A stretch of 64,000 nucleotides of DNA from Robinsoniella sp. (GCA_023664735.1 JAMPFB010000001.1:386101-450100); one strand, 5' to 3'. Shown: positions 1-8,473, counted from the stretch's first letter. The notes: generated from the sequence alone by a model not told the origin. Numbers and translations: made by a program.

Positions 1-84
1 GCGTTTTTATAGAGCGAAAGCGTGGCGACGTAGAAAACATGCTCTGTGGGAAACCTACTTTGCACCTATGGGCTGAACTGTTAC
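1..84. repeat. Partial family A palindrome core and GGGCTGAACTGTTAC end motif
   Basis: Bases 1-30 are almost the reverse complement of the core of the long palindrome at 8523-8760 (the segment around 8599-8628). The other arm would lie outside the window. Bases 70-84 carry the 15-mer GGGCTGAACTGTTAC, seen again at 3116-3130, 3982-3996 and 25501-25515, and inverted with one change at 3935-3949. The 15-mer ends 23 bases before the start of the first gene, so this gene's leader is made of repeat sequence. Confidence 0.6.
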
Positions 85-107
85 CTTTTACGAAATGGAG
101 AACAGCT

Positions 108-1877
108 ATGAATCTGATAAATTTTTTAAAGCAGACAGATGCTCTTACGGCACAATATTCAAAAGAACAACTCACCGCTTTTATTCATGATATCGGTAGG
201 GTTTTGCCGGAATATCGCAGGGAAGATTTTTTGGAAAGGTTAAAATCAGCGGGAGAAAACACAGAAACGGCATCCAATAAAAATAAAGTACAAAATATTG
301 AGTTCAATGAAATGTATGTGCATGTTAGAAATAATTTAAAGATAATCGATTCCCAAGAAGTTGTGATTGATAGTATATTGAATGAAGAATATGATGACTG
401 GTATAACAGCAGTTGTGAAGAATTTTATTATGAGGACAACGACGGTATTTCCGAAATGCTGGCGGAAGCCTGTGATTTTGTGCATACCTGTATGGATGTG
501 GAAAGATATAAGGAAGGCTTTGAAGTAGGAAATCAAATGTTTTTCATGGAGATTTTATGCGTTAGTGATTATGGTGACGAAGAACTTTCGCTTGGAGACA
601 TGGTATATCATGAGCTTTTGCACTGTAATCTGAAACAGGTTATCCTTGATACAGCATATTGCGCATATCATGCTGTGCCGTTAAAGAAACGGTCTGAAGC
701 ATTGTATAAGGTTATTGTAAATGCTGCTAAGACCGAAATTACATTAGAAACGATTATGCAGCATGGCAGTGAAGAGTTACCTGATTTTCAGGATTTTCTG
801 ATACTTTGGATTATGTATCTTGGCAATAAGGCGGAGAGAGCTGCTGACCGTCTTTTTTTGGAAGCTGTCGGTTTATTAGATGATGTTTCCTTGGCAGTCC
901 AATATGCAGAGGAATATGTTGCCATTCATCCGGAATTATATTTGAGCATATTGGAAAACGCAAAATATACGGCTGTGAAGGACATGGTATCAATAGGAAT
1001 GAAAGCAATGGAGACGATACCAAAGAAATATGTCGTGCGCAGCAGGGTGGCATTGAAAACGGCTGAATATATTATTGAAGCAAAAGAAGAACCGGATTTA
1101 TTGGAAAAGTGCTATTTTGCCGCATATGAATCTGATACATCTGCAGTAAATTATCTTCGTGTGTTGTTAAACGGATATGGAACTAAAGAGAAAAGAGAAG
1201 AACTTCAAAAAATATTTATGAAATTATCTGTACATAAAAGCGGTAATTCTTTTGATATGTATGAAAGGGGCTGTTCCTATTCTGAGAGGGAAGAAAATAA
1301 ACCAGATAGCAATATGATTTTATTGCTTAGATTTTTAGATGGACAGTTTGAGGATGTATTAGAGAAAGGCTTGAACCCATCAAAGGCATTAGGGTGGACA
1401 GGAACTTTTATGAAACAGAGAATCGCATTATATTTGCTGTATTTGTATGAGGGGCAGTGGAGTGGCAAAGGAATCACTGCGATGGCTGGTATCGTAAAAG
1501 GTGCAATGGGATTTTCAGCAGAAGGATATAATAAGGGAATCTATGGTCTTAATGGGATAAACGAAGATGATTTGTTTTACCAATTATTCAAAAAATGGAA
1601 GTCTATGGTGCAAATGGAGCCTGAGGTCAGAAATCGTGCGATAAAAAGAATAACAGATTTGCTTGAAATGCGGACAGAAGGAATTATGGATGCAAGTCGC
1701 AGAAACTATTATGGTGAATGTGCAGCGTATATTGCTGCTTTGGGCGAGGTGCAGGAATCCTTGGGAGAGATTGGTGCAAAGCAAAGGCTTATGACATCAT
1801 ATAAAGATAAGTATTTCCGAAGAAATGCATTTCGGAGGGAAATGAGAAATTATGGCTGGATAGATGCTAAGAAATAG
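108..1877 (+). CDS. Hypothetical cytoplasmic protein, about 589 residues
   Basis: I do not recognise this protein. The frame is open from 39, but the first 23 residues would be read from the GGGCTGAACTGTTAC repeat. I choose ATG 108 because a GGAG (97-100) sits 7 bases upstream. No signal peptide or membrane segment is visible. The protein is acidic near the N-terminus and otherwise rich in Leu, Glu, Lys and Tyr, as expected of an all-helical, possibly TPR-like repeat protein. The middle carries a motif resembling helical repeats (AEEYVAIHPELYLSILENA). It is transcribed toward the convergent aldo/keto reductase and stops 4 bases before that gene's end, so the two transcripts probably overlap. 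Coding is clear from length and codon use; function is unknown. Confidence 0.75.
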   Translation: MNLINFLKQTDALTAQYSKEQLTAFIHDIGRVLPEYRREDFLERLKSAGENTETASNKNKVQNIEFNEMYVHVRNNLKIIDSQEVVIDSILNEEYDDWYNSSCEEFYYEDNDGISEMLAEACDFVHTCMDVERYKEGFEVGNQMFFMEILCVSDYGDEELSLGDMVYHELLHCNLKQVILDTAYCAYHAVPLKKRSEALYKVIVNAAKTEITLETIMQHGSEELPDFQDFLILWIMYLGNKAERAADRLFLEAVGLLDDVSLAVQYAEEYVAIHPELYLSILENAKYTAVKDMVSIGMKAMETIPKKYVVRSRVALKTAEYIIEAKEEPDLLEKCYFAAYESDTSAVNYLRVLLNGYGTKEKREELQKIFMKLSVHKSGNSFDMYERGCSYSEREENKPDSNMILLLRFLDGQFEDVLEKGLNPSKALGWTGTFMKQRIALYLLYLYEGQWSGKGITAMAGIVKGAMGFSAEGYNKGIYGLNGINEDDLFYQLFKKWKSMVQMEPEVRNRAIKRITDLLEMRTEGIMDASRRNYYGECAAYIAALGEVQESLGEIGAKQRLMTSYKDKYFRRNAFRREMRNYGWIDAKK

Positions 1878-1881
1878 AGCT

Positions 1882-3033
1882 TTAATAACCAAATACCTCT
1901 GCTGCCTTTTCCATCCTCTCAACAACGGCAACCCCAAAGGGACAATTTCCCTCGCATTTTCTACATGCAACACATTCTGAAGCATGATGCTCCAATAGCT
2001 TATAGTGGTCTGCAACCGTTTCAGGAACCTCCCCCTGTGCCAGAGCAAGATTTAGGTACTTATTAATGTCCGCTACATTGATTCCCACACTGCAGGGAGC
2101 GCAATGCCCGCAATACATGCAGTTCCCGTGGAATTGAAATTTATCCATTTGGGATAATACTATCGAATAATCCCTTTCTGCTCTGGATGCTTCAAAATAA
2201 GAAACAACTTTCTCTACTTCGCTGATGGAATGGCATCCAGCCATAACGGACACAACACCCGGTCTTGTAAGGCAGTATTCAATACATTGATATTCATTAA
2301 ATGCAACTCCAAAGGGAGATAGTTTTGCATTTAGCATATCTCCGCCGCCAAATGCTTTCATAACATCAATTGCCACATTTTCCCGTTCGCATAATTCATA
2401 GAGAGCTTTCCTGTCTGGGTTCATGCCGGTAAGTCCGTTTTGATAGTTTTCAGGAGCCCATAAATCATTACAGTCTTCACTGGCAGGCTGCATGTCATAG
2501 GCGGCATTTACTGAAAACATTAGAACATCAATAAAACCGGTCTCCACTGCCTTTTTTGCCACTAATGGATTGTGGGAGCTTAATCCAATGGCATGAATCC
2601 TGCCTTCCTTTTTTAACTGCCTGCAATATTCTATAATCTCTCCCTGAAATACTTCCAGAAAATCACTTTCACTGTCAACATAATGAATCATTCCAATATC
2701 TATGTAATCGGTTCCAAGTCGTTTTAGCTGGTATTCAAATCCTGCCTTTGCTTTTTCCAGATTTCTGGTACGAAGATATTGCCCGTTTTCCCATACAGAG
2801 CAGATATGCCCTTGAAGCACGATTTTTTCCCGCCTACCGGCAATAGCGGCGCCAAGATTATCCCTAAAATCCGGATTAGAGGTATACATGTCAATAAAAT
2901 TGATGCCAAGCTCCATGGCTTTATCAAGCATTGCCTGAAACTCCTTGGGGGATTTCCCAATAAACCCTTCGCAGCCTAGTGCAATTTCACTTACTTCCAG
3001 ATTATTACATCGTTTTAAAGTTCTGTATTTCAT
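1882..3033 (-). CDS. Aldo/keto reductase with C-terminal 4Fe-4S ferredoxin domain
   Basis: This is an NAD(P)H-type aldo/keto reductase of 383 residues. The TIM-barrel part covers roughly residues 1-290 and shows the usual catalytic set: Asp48, Tyr50 in FIDMYTS, Lys70, and a His near residue 117 in MIHYVD. The C-terminal part adds two cysteine clusters, C305-C308-C311-C314 (CMYCGHCAPC) and C354-C357-C360-C364 (CVACRKCEGNC), which should bind two [4Fe-4S] clusters. The subfamily is common in anaerobic Clostridia and probably passes electrons between a ferredoxin-like partner and a carbonyl substrate. The substrate cannot be read from sequence. The gene stands alone and faces left; a GGAGGAT ribosome binding site precedes ATG 3033. 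Confidence 0.9.
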   Translation of the reverse strand: MKYRTLKRCNNLEVSEIALGCEGFIGKSPKEFQAMLDKAMELGINFIDMYTSNPDFRDNLGAAIAGRREKIVLQGHICSVWENGQYLRTRNLEKAKAGFEYQLKRLGTDYIDIGMIHYVDSESDFLEVFQGEIIEYCRQLKKEGRIHAIGLSSHNPLVAKKAVETGFIDVLMFSVNAAYDMQPASEDCNDLWAPENYQNGLTGMNPDRKALYELCERENVAIDVMKAFGGGDMLNAKLSPFGVAFNEYQCIEYCLTRPGVVSVMAGCHSISEVEKVVSYFEASRAERDYSIVLSQMDKFQFHGNCMYCGHCAPCSVGINVADINKYLNLALAQGEVPETVADHYKLLEHHASECVACRKCEGNCPFGVAVVERMEKAAEVFGY

Positions 3034-3157
3034 CCATTATCCTCCTGCTACTATTATATTTTTAATTATTTTTAGATTTTTGTATAATGTGGTTGATAGA
3101 AAGAGTATAACATGAGGGCTGAACTGTTACAAGTATGGAGCGATTTGGGGAATAGTT

Positions 3158-3187
3158 ATTGAAATTTCCTATGCCTTATGTTATAGT
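3158..3187 (+). promoter_or_regulatory. Promoter of antitoxin RNA, copy 1
   Basis: A -35 box TTGAAA (3159-3164), a 17-base spacer and a -10 box TATAGT (3182-3187) predict a start near 3194. The same pair recurs 420 bases downstream at 3579-3607. Confidence 0.65.
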
Positions 3188-3193
3188 AATGAT

Positions 3194-3286
3194 ACAAAAA
3201 GGAACAACCGCCCACAAGGTGGGTTGACCAAATTTGAAGGTAGAAAGACCACCCGTCACTCGGTCAAAGTTTTGGGGTGGTTTTTC
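3194..3286 (+). ncRNA. Antisense RNA antitoxin of type I TA locus, copy 1
   Basis: A short RNA is predicted from its promoter (-10 TATAGT at 3182) to a terminator hairpin, ACCACCC (3248-3254) paired with GGGGTGGT (3274-3281) and followed by five T. It runs against the toxin message and overlaps its 3' end over the whole RNA. Its 5' hairpin (CCCAC...GTGGG near 3210) is also the terminator of the toxin message when read on the other strand. The UUGACC of the toxin leader can pair with GGUCAA inside the antitoxin terminator. Convergent RNAs sharing a bidirectional terminator are the known Fst/TxpA layout. RNA ends are inferred. Confidence 0.65.
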
Positions 3287-3295
3287 TATGTAAAG

Positions 3296-3391
3296 CTACT
3301 TACAAAACGTAAAAACGAAAGTAAGCAATGCCAAAAGGAATATGCCAAAGCTTAGCAAATCCTTAAAATCAAAGTAATTTTGATTTTTCAT
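3296..3391 (-). CDS. Small hydrophobic peptide, Fst/TxpA-like (putative holin-like) type I toxin, copy 1
   Basis: A 31-residue peptide begins MKNQNYFDFKDLLSFG and continues with a membrane helix (LLSFGIFLLALLTFVFTF) ending in CK. A GGGGGGTGA ribosome binding site lies 5-6 bases before the ATG. The pattern of polar start, FG before the helix, and a leucine/phenylalanine-rich core is that of the short membrane toxins often annotated as putative holin-like toxin. The gene has its own promoter and is opposed by an antisense RNA. A second copy with one amino acid change (Tyr6 to His) follows at 3715-3810. Such peptides damage the membrane when translated without the antitoxin RNA; that is family knowledge. 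Confidence 0.75.
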   Translation of the reverse strand: MKNQNYFDFKDLLSFGIFLLALLTFVFTFCK

Positions 3392-3458
3392 AGCATCACC
3401 CCCCATTCTATCAGGAATGAGGTCAACGCACCCTGCAACACGATTGTTCCATGCGGAT

Positions 3459-3487
3459 ATTTTATCATAAATGTTTTCTTGTTACAA
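3459..3487 (-). promoter_or_regulatory. Promoter of toxin mRNA, copy 1
   Basis: On the minus strand a -35 box TTGTAA (complement of 3482-3487), a 17-base spacer and a -10 box TAAAAT (complement of 3459-3464) lie about 70 bases upstream of the peptide start. This leaves a leader long enough for the structured, antisense-controlled 5' region usual in these loci. Confidence 0.65.
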
Positions 3488-3578
3488 TAAAATATTTATG
3501 ATTAATCGATAAGATATAAGCATGGAAAATGTGGCATGGTTTTATAAAAGATGATACAAAGCTTCGTGAAGTAGTTAT

Positions 3579-3607
3579 TGAAATTTTCTATCCCATATGT
3601 TATAGTA
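3579..3607 (+). promoter_or_regulatory. Promoter of antitoxin RNA, copy 2
   Basis: TTGAAA (3579-3584), a 17-base spacer, and TATAGT (3602-3607). The hexamers match copy 1; the spacer has diverged slightly, which argues that the promoter is under selection. Confidence 0.65.
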
Positions 3608-3613
3608 ATGATA

Positions 3614-3705
3614 CAAAAAGGAACAACCGCCCACAAGGTGGGTTGACCAAATTTGAAGGTAGAAAGACCACCCGTCACTCGGTCAAAGTTTTGGGGTGGT
3701 TTTTC
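3614..3705 (+). ncRNA. Antisense RNA antitoxin of type I TA locus, copy 2
   Basis: This is the second copy of the predicted antitoxin RNA, essentially identical to copy 1 over the hairpins and terminator (ACCACCC...GGGGTGGT plus T run ending near 3705). Because the two copies are nearly identical, each antitoxin RNA should act on both toxin messages, so cross-regulation is likely. Confidence 0.65.
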
Positions 3706-3714
3706 TATGTAAAG

Positions 3715-3810
3715 CTACTTACAAAACGTAAAAACGAAAGTAAGCAATGCCAAAAGGAATATGCCAAAGCTTAGCAAATCCTTAAAATCAAAGTGATTTT
3801 GATTTTTCAT
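3715..3810 (-). CDS. Small hydrophobic peptide, Fst/TxpA-like type I toxin, copy 2
   Basis: A 31-residue peptide identical to copy 1 except for His at position 6 (MKNQNHFDFKDLLSFG). It keeps the same ribosome binding site (GGGGGTGATGCT before ATG), membrane helix, leader and antisense partner. The frame and both hairpin terminators are intact, so this copy looks functional. The tandem unit is about 300 bases with a 419-420 base repeat period. Confidence 0.75.
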   Translation of the reverse strand: MKNQNHFDFKDLLSFGIFLLALLTFVFTFCK

Positions 3811-3876
3811 AGCATCACCCCCATTCTATCAGGAATGAGGTCAACACACCCTGCAACACGATTGTTCCATGACGAT

Positions 3877-3905
3877 ATTCTAGCATATTGGATTCAATAT
3901 TACAA
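3877..3905 (-). promoter_or_regulatory. Promoter of toxin mRNA, copy 2
   Basis: Minus-strand -35 TTGTAA (complement of 3900-3905), 17-base spacer, -10 TAGAAT (complement of 3877-3882). The spacer sequence differs from copy 1 but the length and hexamers are kept. Confidence 0.65.
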
Positions 3906-3934
3906 TCACATATTTTTGATTTTGCGGTAATGAA

Positions 3935-3996
3935 GTAACAGTTCAGTCCGCAGCGCAGAGGAAGGACCACGCAGAGCCTGTGGGCTGAACTGTTAC
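3935..3996. repeat. 62-bp MITE-like element with 15-bp inverted ends
   Basis: GTAACAGTTCAGTCC (3935-3949) and GGGCTGAACTGTTAC (3982-3996) are inverted repeats with one mismatch and enclose 32 bases rich in G, C and A. Single ends of the same 15-mer occur at 70, 3116 and 25501. The form is that of a very short non-autonomous element or of a conserved hairpin; no transposase with matching ends is in the window. Confidence 0.5.
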
Positions 3997-4061
3997 ATAA
4001 TGAAAAACAGGAAATAAATATTTTTCAGCTGCATTTAAAAATTGTAATCTACTTGAGAATA

Positions 4062-4071
4062 CTGTTAACAG
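4062..4071. promoter_or_regulatory. Possible operator CTGTTAACAG before the HTH-PurM gene
   Basis: A perfect 10-base palindrome CTGTTAACAG lies about 120 bases upstream of the HTH-PurM start, in an AT-rich stretch with weak promoter-like boxes. It could be the site of the HTH domain of that protein acting on its own gene; this is only a guess from position and symmetry. Confidence 0.25.
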
Positions 4072-4188
4072 CATGTTGTAAAAAAAGAAAGAAGAAAAAA
4101 TTTATTAGCTGCCCACACTCCACTAGCAGTTGAAACCGTAGAAGAAGTTCTATTTTCCCGTTATTGAAGCGGAAAGGAAAAATAGGAT

Positions 4189-5478
4189 ATGATAAAAGAA
4201 AAACGGAGGTTGGCGAAGGTGCTTGACGGTATAAGAATTGGACATTTTATCATGAATAAAAGGAAAGAGGCGCAGCTTACCCAGCAGCAGTTAGCAGATA
4301 AGCTGAACCTTTCCTTTCAGGCGGTTTCAAAGTGGGAAACAGGAACAGCATTTCCAAATATTGAGGTTCTTACTGATTTAGCTGCTATCCTTAAGGTAAC
4401 CGTGGATGAAATATTATCGGGAACGGAAAAAGAAAAGGAAGGACTTTCCTATAGCAAAGCGGGAGTTGATATTGCCTATACAGACAGTATGAAGAAAGAA
4501 ATGGCAGGATATTTGGAAACAACGGATGTACGGGTGCTAAATGGACTTGGGCCTTTTGCTTCTTTATATGATATTCATTTTCCGGATATGAAAAATCCGG
4601 TTCTTGTATTAAAGTCTGAAGAGCCCGGCTCCAAACAGAAGCTTGCAATGGAATACGGCTATACAGAATCCATATGCCATGACATGATCAATCATTTAGT
4701 GAATGATATTGTAGTAATGGGAGCGAAGCCTCTTGCCGTATTGGACACTATTGTATGTGGAAATGCGGAAAAGGATACGATGAAAACATTGATAAAGGGA
4801 ATATCGGAGGCATGTAAGGAAAATGAATGCTCGCTGGTGGGAGGTGAGACATCCATACAGCCTTTGGTGGTAGAAGGAGGAGTTTATGTATTGACCTCCA
4901 GTATTGTAGGAATCGTAGAAAAGAGCAGTATTATTGATGGTTCTGAAATTGAAGAAGGGGATAGCGTACTTGCCGTTGCTTCCAATGGACTGCATACAAA
5001 TGGCTATTCACTGGTTCGTCTGCTTATGGACAGGCAGCCCGGAATCAAGCTGGAGCGAATTGACGGCATGACTTTTATCGAGCAGATTATGAAACCCCAC
5101 ACACCTTATTACAGGGCAATAAAGGATTTGTTTGGCAGGGGTGCGATTCATGGTATGGCACATATTACTGGTGGAGGAATTGCAGACAATCTGTGCAGAA
5201 TCATTCCAGAGGGCATGATGGCAGAAATAGATTTATCCCAAATACGGACGTTGGAAGTTTTTTCATATATAAAGCAGATGGGAAATGTCAGTGACGAGGA
5301 AATGCTGCGTACCTTTAATTGCGGCATAGGGCTTTGTGTAGTAGTAAAGAAGGAAAAGAAAGACATGGCAGCCCGGCATATTTCTCAATATTATGATTGC
5401 TACGAGATTGGACGGATAAAGAAAGGAGACAGGAAGACCAGACTGATAAATAGTGTGGATTGGGACAGAAAAGGATAA
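4189..5478 (+). CDS. XRE-type HTH fused to a PurM (AIR synthase)-like domain
   Basis: This 429-residue protein joins a Cro/CI-type helix-turn-helix (about residues 20-75; TQQQLADKLNLSFQAVSKWE) to a nearly full PurM-fold domain (about 87-420). PurM hallmarks are clear: SYSKAGVDI, VNDIVVMGA, LVGGET, ASNGLHTNGYSL, HITGGG and LRTFNCGIG. PurM makes aminoimidazole ribotide in purine synthesis. However, the ATP/Mg motif normally DGVGTK reads EEPGSKQK (residues 144-151), so the key Asp is gone, and no pur gene is nearby. I infer a regulator that senses a purine intermediate or nucleotide through an inactive PurM domain rather than a biosynthetic enzyme. An AAAGG stretch precedes ATG 4189. Confidence 0.8.
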   Translation: MIKEKRRLAKVLDGIRIGHFIMNKRKEAQLTQQQLADKLNLSFQAVSKWETGTAFPNIEVLTDLAAILKVTVDEILSGTEKEKEGLSYSKAGVDIAYTDSMKKEMAGYLETTDVRVLNGLGPFASLYDIHFPDMKNPVLVLKSEEPGSKQKLAMEYGYTESICHDMINHLVNDIVVMGAKPLAVLDTIVCGNAEKDTMKTLIKGISEACKENECSLVGGETSIQPLVVEGGVYVLTSSIVGIVEKSSIIDGSEIEEGDSVLAVASNGLHTNGYSLVRLLMDRQPGIKLERIDGMTFIEQIMKPHTPYYRAIKDLFGRGAIHGMAHITGGGIADNLCRIIPEGMMAEIDLSQIRTLEVFSYIKQMGNVSDEEMLRTFNCGIGLCVVVKKEKKDMAARHISQYYDCYEIGRIKKGDRKTRLINSVDWDRKG

Positions 5479-5488
5479 AGAAGAGCAT

Positions 5489-5536
5489 GGAAGCCAATCC
5501 ACTCCCATGCCTCTGTTGTGTCCGCTTAGCTGTTAT
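5489..5536. repeat. Half copy of family B palindromic element
   Basis: This stretch between two convergent genes matches the right arm of the element at 37584-37810 (AAGCCAATCCAC...CCTCTGTTG.GTCCG.TTAGC). It covers the last codon and stop of the minus-strand gene. A short match to the opposite arm (GTGTGGATTGG near 5453) lies inside the end of the HTH-PurM gene. Confidence 0.5.
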
Positions 5537-6318
5537 CTCCAGCACAGCGAATAGTAACCGCAGGCTTTAGCACCTTTTAAACAATAAACCTTCACATAAT
5601 AAGTCCCCTTTGATAGCTTTTTCCCAGACATTACCGTAACCTTTTTATTTGCACTTGCAGGCTGAAATACCGAAAGCCCGTTTATTTTGTTTCCCTTATT
5701 ATCAAAAACATCCATTTGAATACCTCGATAGGATTTGGTAGTGAAGATGATTTTCATAACCTGCTTTTTGGTTAGTGTAATCTTATACCAGTCTGCCTTG
5801 TTTTCGCCTGCCATTAGCAGACCCGGTACAGATTTTTTCTTTTTTATTTTATATGCTTTTGCTTTTTTGTTTCCGCTTTTATCCGTTATGGATTTATACT
5901 CATAATTGATTATCAATCCGCTAGCTCCATGTAGCTTAACCTTTAAAAAATAGGCAGTATTGCGCTTAACGACAAAAGTAATGTTGTCGCCTGTATAAAA
6001 TCCACACCAATCGGTGCTTGAAATTTCTTTTTTGGCGGAGTTGCACAATAGCCATGTCCCCCTGGTAAGCTGCCCGGCATTTTCCGGTAAATTAGCGGCA
6101 TAAAAAGTGACATAACCATCCTTTTTTGGTTGAAACCGGATATAGGTAAATTCTTCATGTTCTCCTTCGCTTAAGCGTATCTGCGTACTACCTTTTGAGG
6201 AAAGAGTGCCTAGGTTGACAGCCTCTTTAGCTTTGACCTGATGCCCAGCCGGTAGTGATGCCTCTACAGCGATTATAATTAAAAGCATAAATAGTAACTT
6301 GGTAAGCAATTTTTTCAT
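5533..6318 (-). CDS. Secreted protein with PPC-like beta domains
   Basis: A 261-residue exported protein. The reading frame opens at 6363, but I use ATG 6318 because AAAGGAGA sits 7-9 bases upstream and a clean signal peptide follows (MKKLLTKLLFMLLIIIAVEA). The mature part looks like two bacterial pre-peptidase C-terminal (PPC)-type beta-sandwich units: 'GEHEEFTYIRFQPKKDGYVTF' style and 'ENKADWYKITLTKKQVMKI' style segments, with TYYVKVY near the end. Such domains usually flank proteases or bind surfaces; here they form the whole protein, so it may be a surface or matrix protein. It ends inside the family B half repeat. Confidence 0.75.
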   Translation of the reverse strand: MKKLLTKLLFMLLIIIAVEASLPAGHQVKAKEAVNLGTLSSKGSTQIRLSEGEHEEFTYIRFQPKKDGYVTFYAANLPENAGQLTRGTWLLCNSAKKEISSTDWCGFYTGDNITFVVKRNTAYFLKVKLHGASGLIINYEYKSITDKSGNKKAKAYKIKKKKSVPGLLMAGENKADWYKITLTKKQVMKIIFTTKSYRGIQMDVFDNKGNKINGLSVFQPASANKKVTVMSGKKLSKGTYYVKVYCLKGAKACGYYSLCWR

Positions 6319-6591
6319 GTTGCATTCTCCTTTGCCTGTTTTTTGTATATCAGATTTTAACATTTTAGGTATGTATTTGATATGTTTTTAAAAGATTAAT
6401 TTTTCAATTGCAAGTTAAACGTTTAACCTGTGTCTGTTTATATAAATACACTTGCAATCGTGCAGGAGATTAAATGGATAAAAAATCAGCTTTTATGAAG
6501 TATTTTTCCATCTGCACCCGTTATAAGTATAAAGGGCTCAAGTAAAGATATTGCTTACAGAATGCCAAAAGAAGCTGAAAGGAAAAATAAA

Positions 6592-8439
6592 ATGAAAGTG
6601 AAAAGAGCAAAAGAACGAAAAAACAGAGCAATTTTTACGAGGCAGGCAATAAAACGGTTATCCGCCTGTCTGCTTTCTGCCTGCCTTTTTCTAAGCAGTG
6701 CAGAGCTTTATGCCTTTGATGAGAAAAAGACACTGCCGTCAGGTATAGATTATGAAGAAATTGGCAGCGAAATAGAAGCATATGTGGAAGGACATGCAGA
6801 TACCAGCGCTGCTATGGCAGTGGAGGTTTTTGGCAGAGAGGGTGTAATCTATAAAAACTACTTTGGTTATGTGGATTTAGAAAGCCAAAGACCCATTGAG
6901 GAGGAAAGTGTATTTGAATGGGGTTCTGCCACAAAGACCTTAGTATGGGTTAGTGTTATGCAGCTTTATGAACAGGGGCGGCTTGACCTTAAGGAAGATA
7001 TCCGGCATTATCTTCCGGACAACTTTTTAACCAATTTAAATTATGACAAGCCCGTCACTATGATAAATCTGATGAATCATGATGCTGGGTTTCAGGAGAT
7101 GCTGACGGATTTATTTGTGAAGGATGACAAAAACATCTTGCCATTGGCAGAGCAGCTAAAGCTCCATGAACCGGAACAGATTTATGAGCCGGGCACAGTA
7201 ACCGCCTATTCCAATTGGGGCGTGGCCTTGGCAGCTTACATAGTGGAATTTATAAGTGGACAGACCTTTGATGAATATACAAGAGAACATATTTTGGAGA
7301 AGCTTGGCATGGAGCATACGGCAATCAGACCAGACCTTTCTGATAATGAATGGGTAAAAGAGAAGCGGCAGGAGCTTATGTGCTACAGTGCAGACAGGAA
7401 AGCAATGGGGGACTGCTTTTATGCTATTTCCCTTTATCCTGCAGGAATGTGTACTTCTACCTTAGGGGATTTTTCCCTATTTGCCCAGTCCTTGCTTTTG
7501 ACAGAAGGAGAAAGCTGTCCTTTGTTTGAAAAAGAGGAGACTTTGGCGGAAATGCTTTCTGCCACTTCCTATTATGGGGATACGGATATTCCCTTGAACT
7601 GTCATGGATTCTGGACAGAGGAGTTTGGAGTATCGGTAATGGGGCATGGCGGAAATACTGCCGGATGCTCTTCCAATTTGATGTTTCATAAGGAAAGCGG
7701 TATTGGAGTGGTGGTTATGACCAATCAGCAAAATGAAACCGTATTTAATTATGATATGCTGGAGCTGATTTTTGGAAGCTTTGCGCATTCTAAGCTGGCA
7801 GGTTACAATCAACAAGTGCAAAAAGGCTTTTTCCGAAGCGCCCGCACCATTCTTACAGGACCTTTATCGGTTTATGGAACGGGATTTTATGCTATGGAGG
7901 ACAGTGACCTTGACAGCTTCTGGGTATATGCCAAAAATCAGGGAGTGGAGAAAATCGTATTTTCCTATGGAGATATGCTGAAGCTATCAATGGATGAGTA
8001 TATCCCCATCATAGTGCTGCCATTGCTTTTGGCAGCAGGCGCTTTCTATGCACTGTCCACCTGTCTGGCAGGAGGATGTATCGTAAGCCCCTTAATCCGG
8101 CTGCGGCAAAAGAAACAGGGAATCCCATTAGAGAAAATTCCTTTTGCCGACTGGAATTATGCCGCTTGTGCTCTTATACTGCTTTGGCTGGTTAATTTTG
8201 GGACAATTGCCCTGCAGATTTCCACCTATGCACCCAGCAGCCACTATATCTGGCAATTTGCCTTAAGTGCAGTGCTGGGACTTCTGATGCTATCAATGGC
8301 AGGCGCCATGATAATTCATCTGAAAAAAATAGAACAACCTATGAAACGAAAAATAAAATATGGATTTACAACCTTTTTCCTGTTTGTATTTCTTGTGGCA
8401 ACATTGTACTGGAACACATATCAGTTCTGGGCAGTATAA
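6592..8439 (+). CDS. Membrane-anchored serine beta-lactamase-like hydrolase
   Basis: A 615-residue protein of the class C beta-lactamase/penicillin-binding family. The frame opens at 6562, but ATG 6592 has an AAAGG 10-13 bases upstream while ATG 6562 has none. An N-terminal signal segment (SACLLSACLFLSS) precedes the extracellular hydrolase domain. Catalytic motifs: S112-A-T-K115, Y206-S-N208 and H352-G-G354. After about residue 480 come four hydrophobic segments, so the enzyme is tethered by its C-terminus. This combination is common next to Bce-type peptide-resistance modules in Clostridia, and one follows directly. The substrate (peptidoglycan peptide, D-amino-acid peptide or ester) is not predictable. 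Confidence 0.85.
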   Translation: MKVKRAKERKNRAIFTRQAIKRLSACLLSACLFLSSAELYAFDEKKTLPSGIDYEEIGSEIEAYVEGHADTSAAMAVEVFGREGVIYKNYFGYVDLESQRPIEEESVFEWGSATKTLVWVSVMQLYEQGRLDLKEDIRHYLPDNFLTNLNYDKPVTMINLMNHDAGFQEMLTDLFVKDDKNILPLAEQLKLHEPEQIYEPGTVTAYSNWGVALAAYIVEFISGQTFDEYTREHILEKLGMEHTAIRPDLSDNEWVKEKRQELMCYSADRKAMGDCFYAISLYPAGMCTSTLGDFSLFAQSLLLTEGESCPLFEKEETLAEMLSATSYYGDTDIPLNCHGFWTEEFGVSVMGHGGNTAGCSSNLMFHKESGIGVVVMTNQQNETVFNYDMLELIFGSFAHSKLAGYNQQVQKGFFRSARTILTGPLSVYGTGFYAMEDSDLDSFWVYAKNQGVEKIVFSYGDMLKLSMDEYIPIIVLPLLLAAGAFYALSTCLAGGCIVSPLIRLRQKKQGIPLEKIPFADWNYAACALILLWLVNFGTIALQISTYAPSSHYIWQFALSAVLGLLMLSMAGAMIIHLKKIEQPMKRKIKYGFTTFFLFVFLVATLYWNTYQFWAV

Positions 8440-8473
8440 ATTCCTAACATTTTTGTAACATATCCCCACAGGG

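Noticed and set aside
3529..3774. Open frame of 81 residues on the plus strand
   Set aside because: It runs across the antitoxin RNA, its terminator and the antisense of the toxin peptide; it has no ribosome binding site and the equivalent frame in the first copy is not conserved.
4189..5478. Housekeeping purM
   Set aside because: HTH fusion, lost DGVGTK motif and absence of other pur genes.
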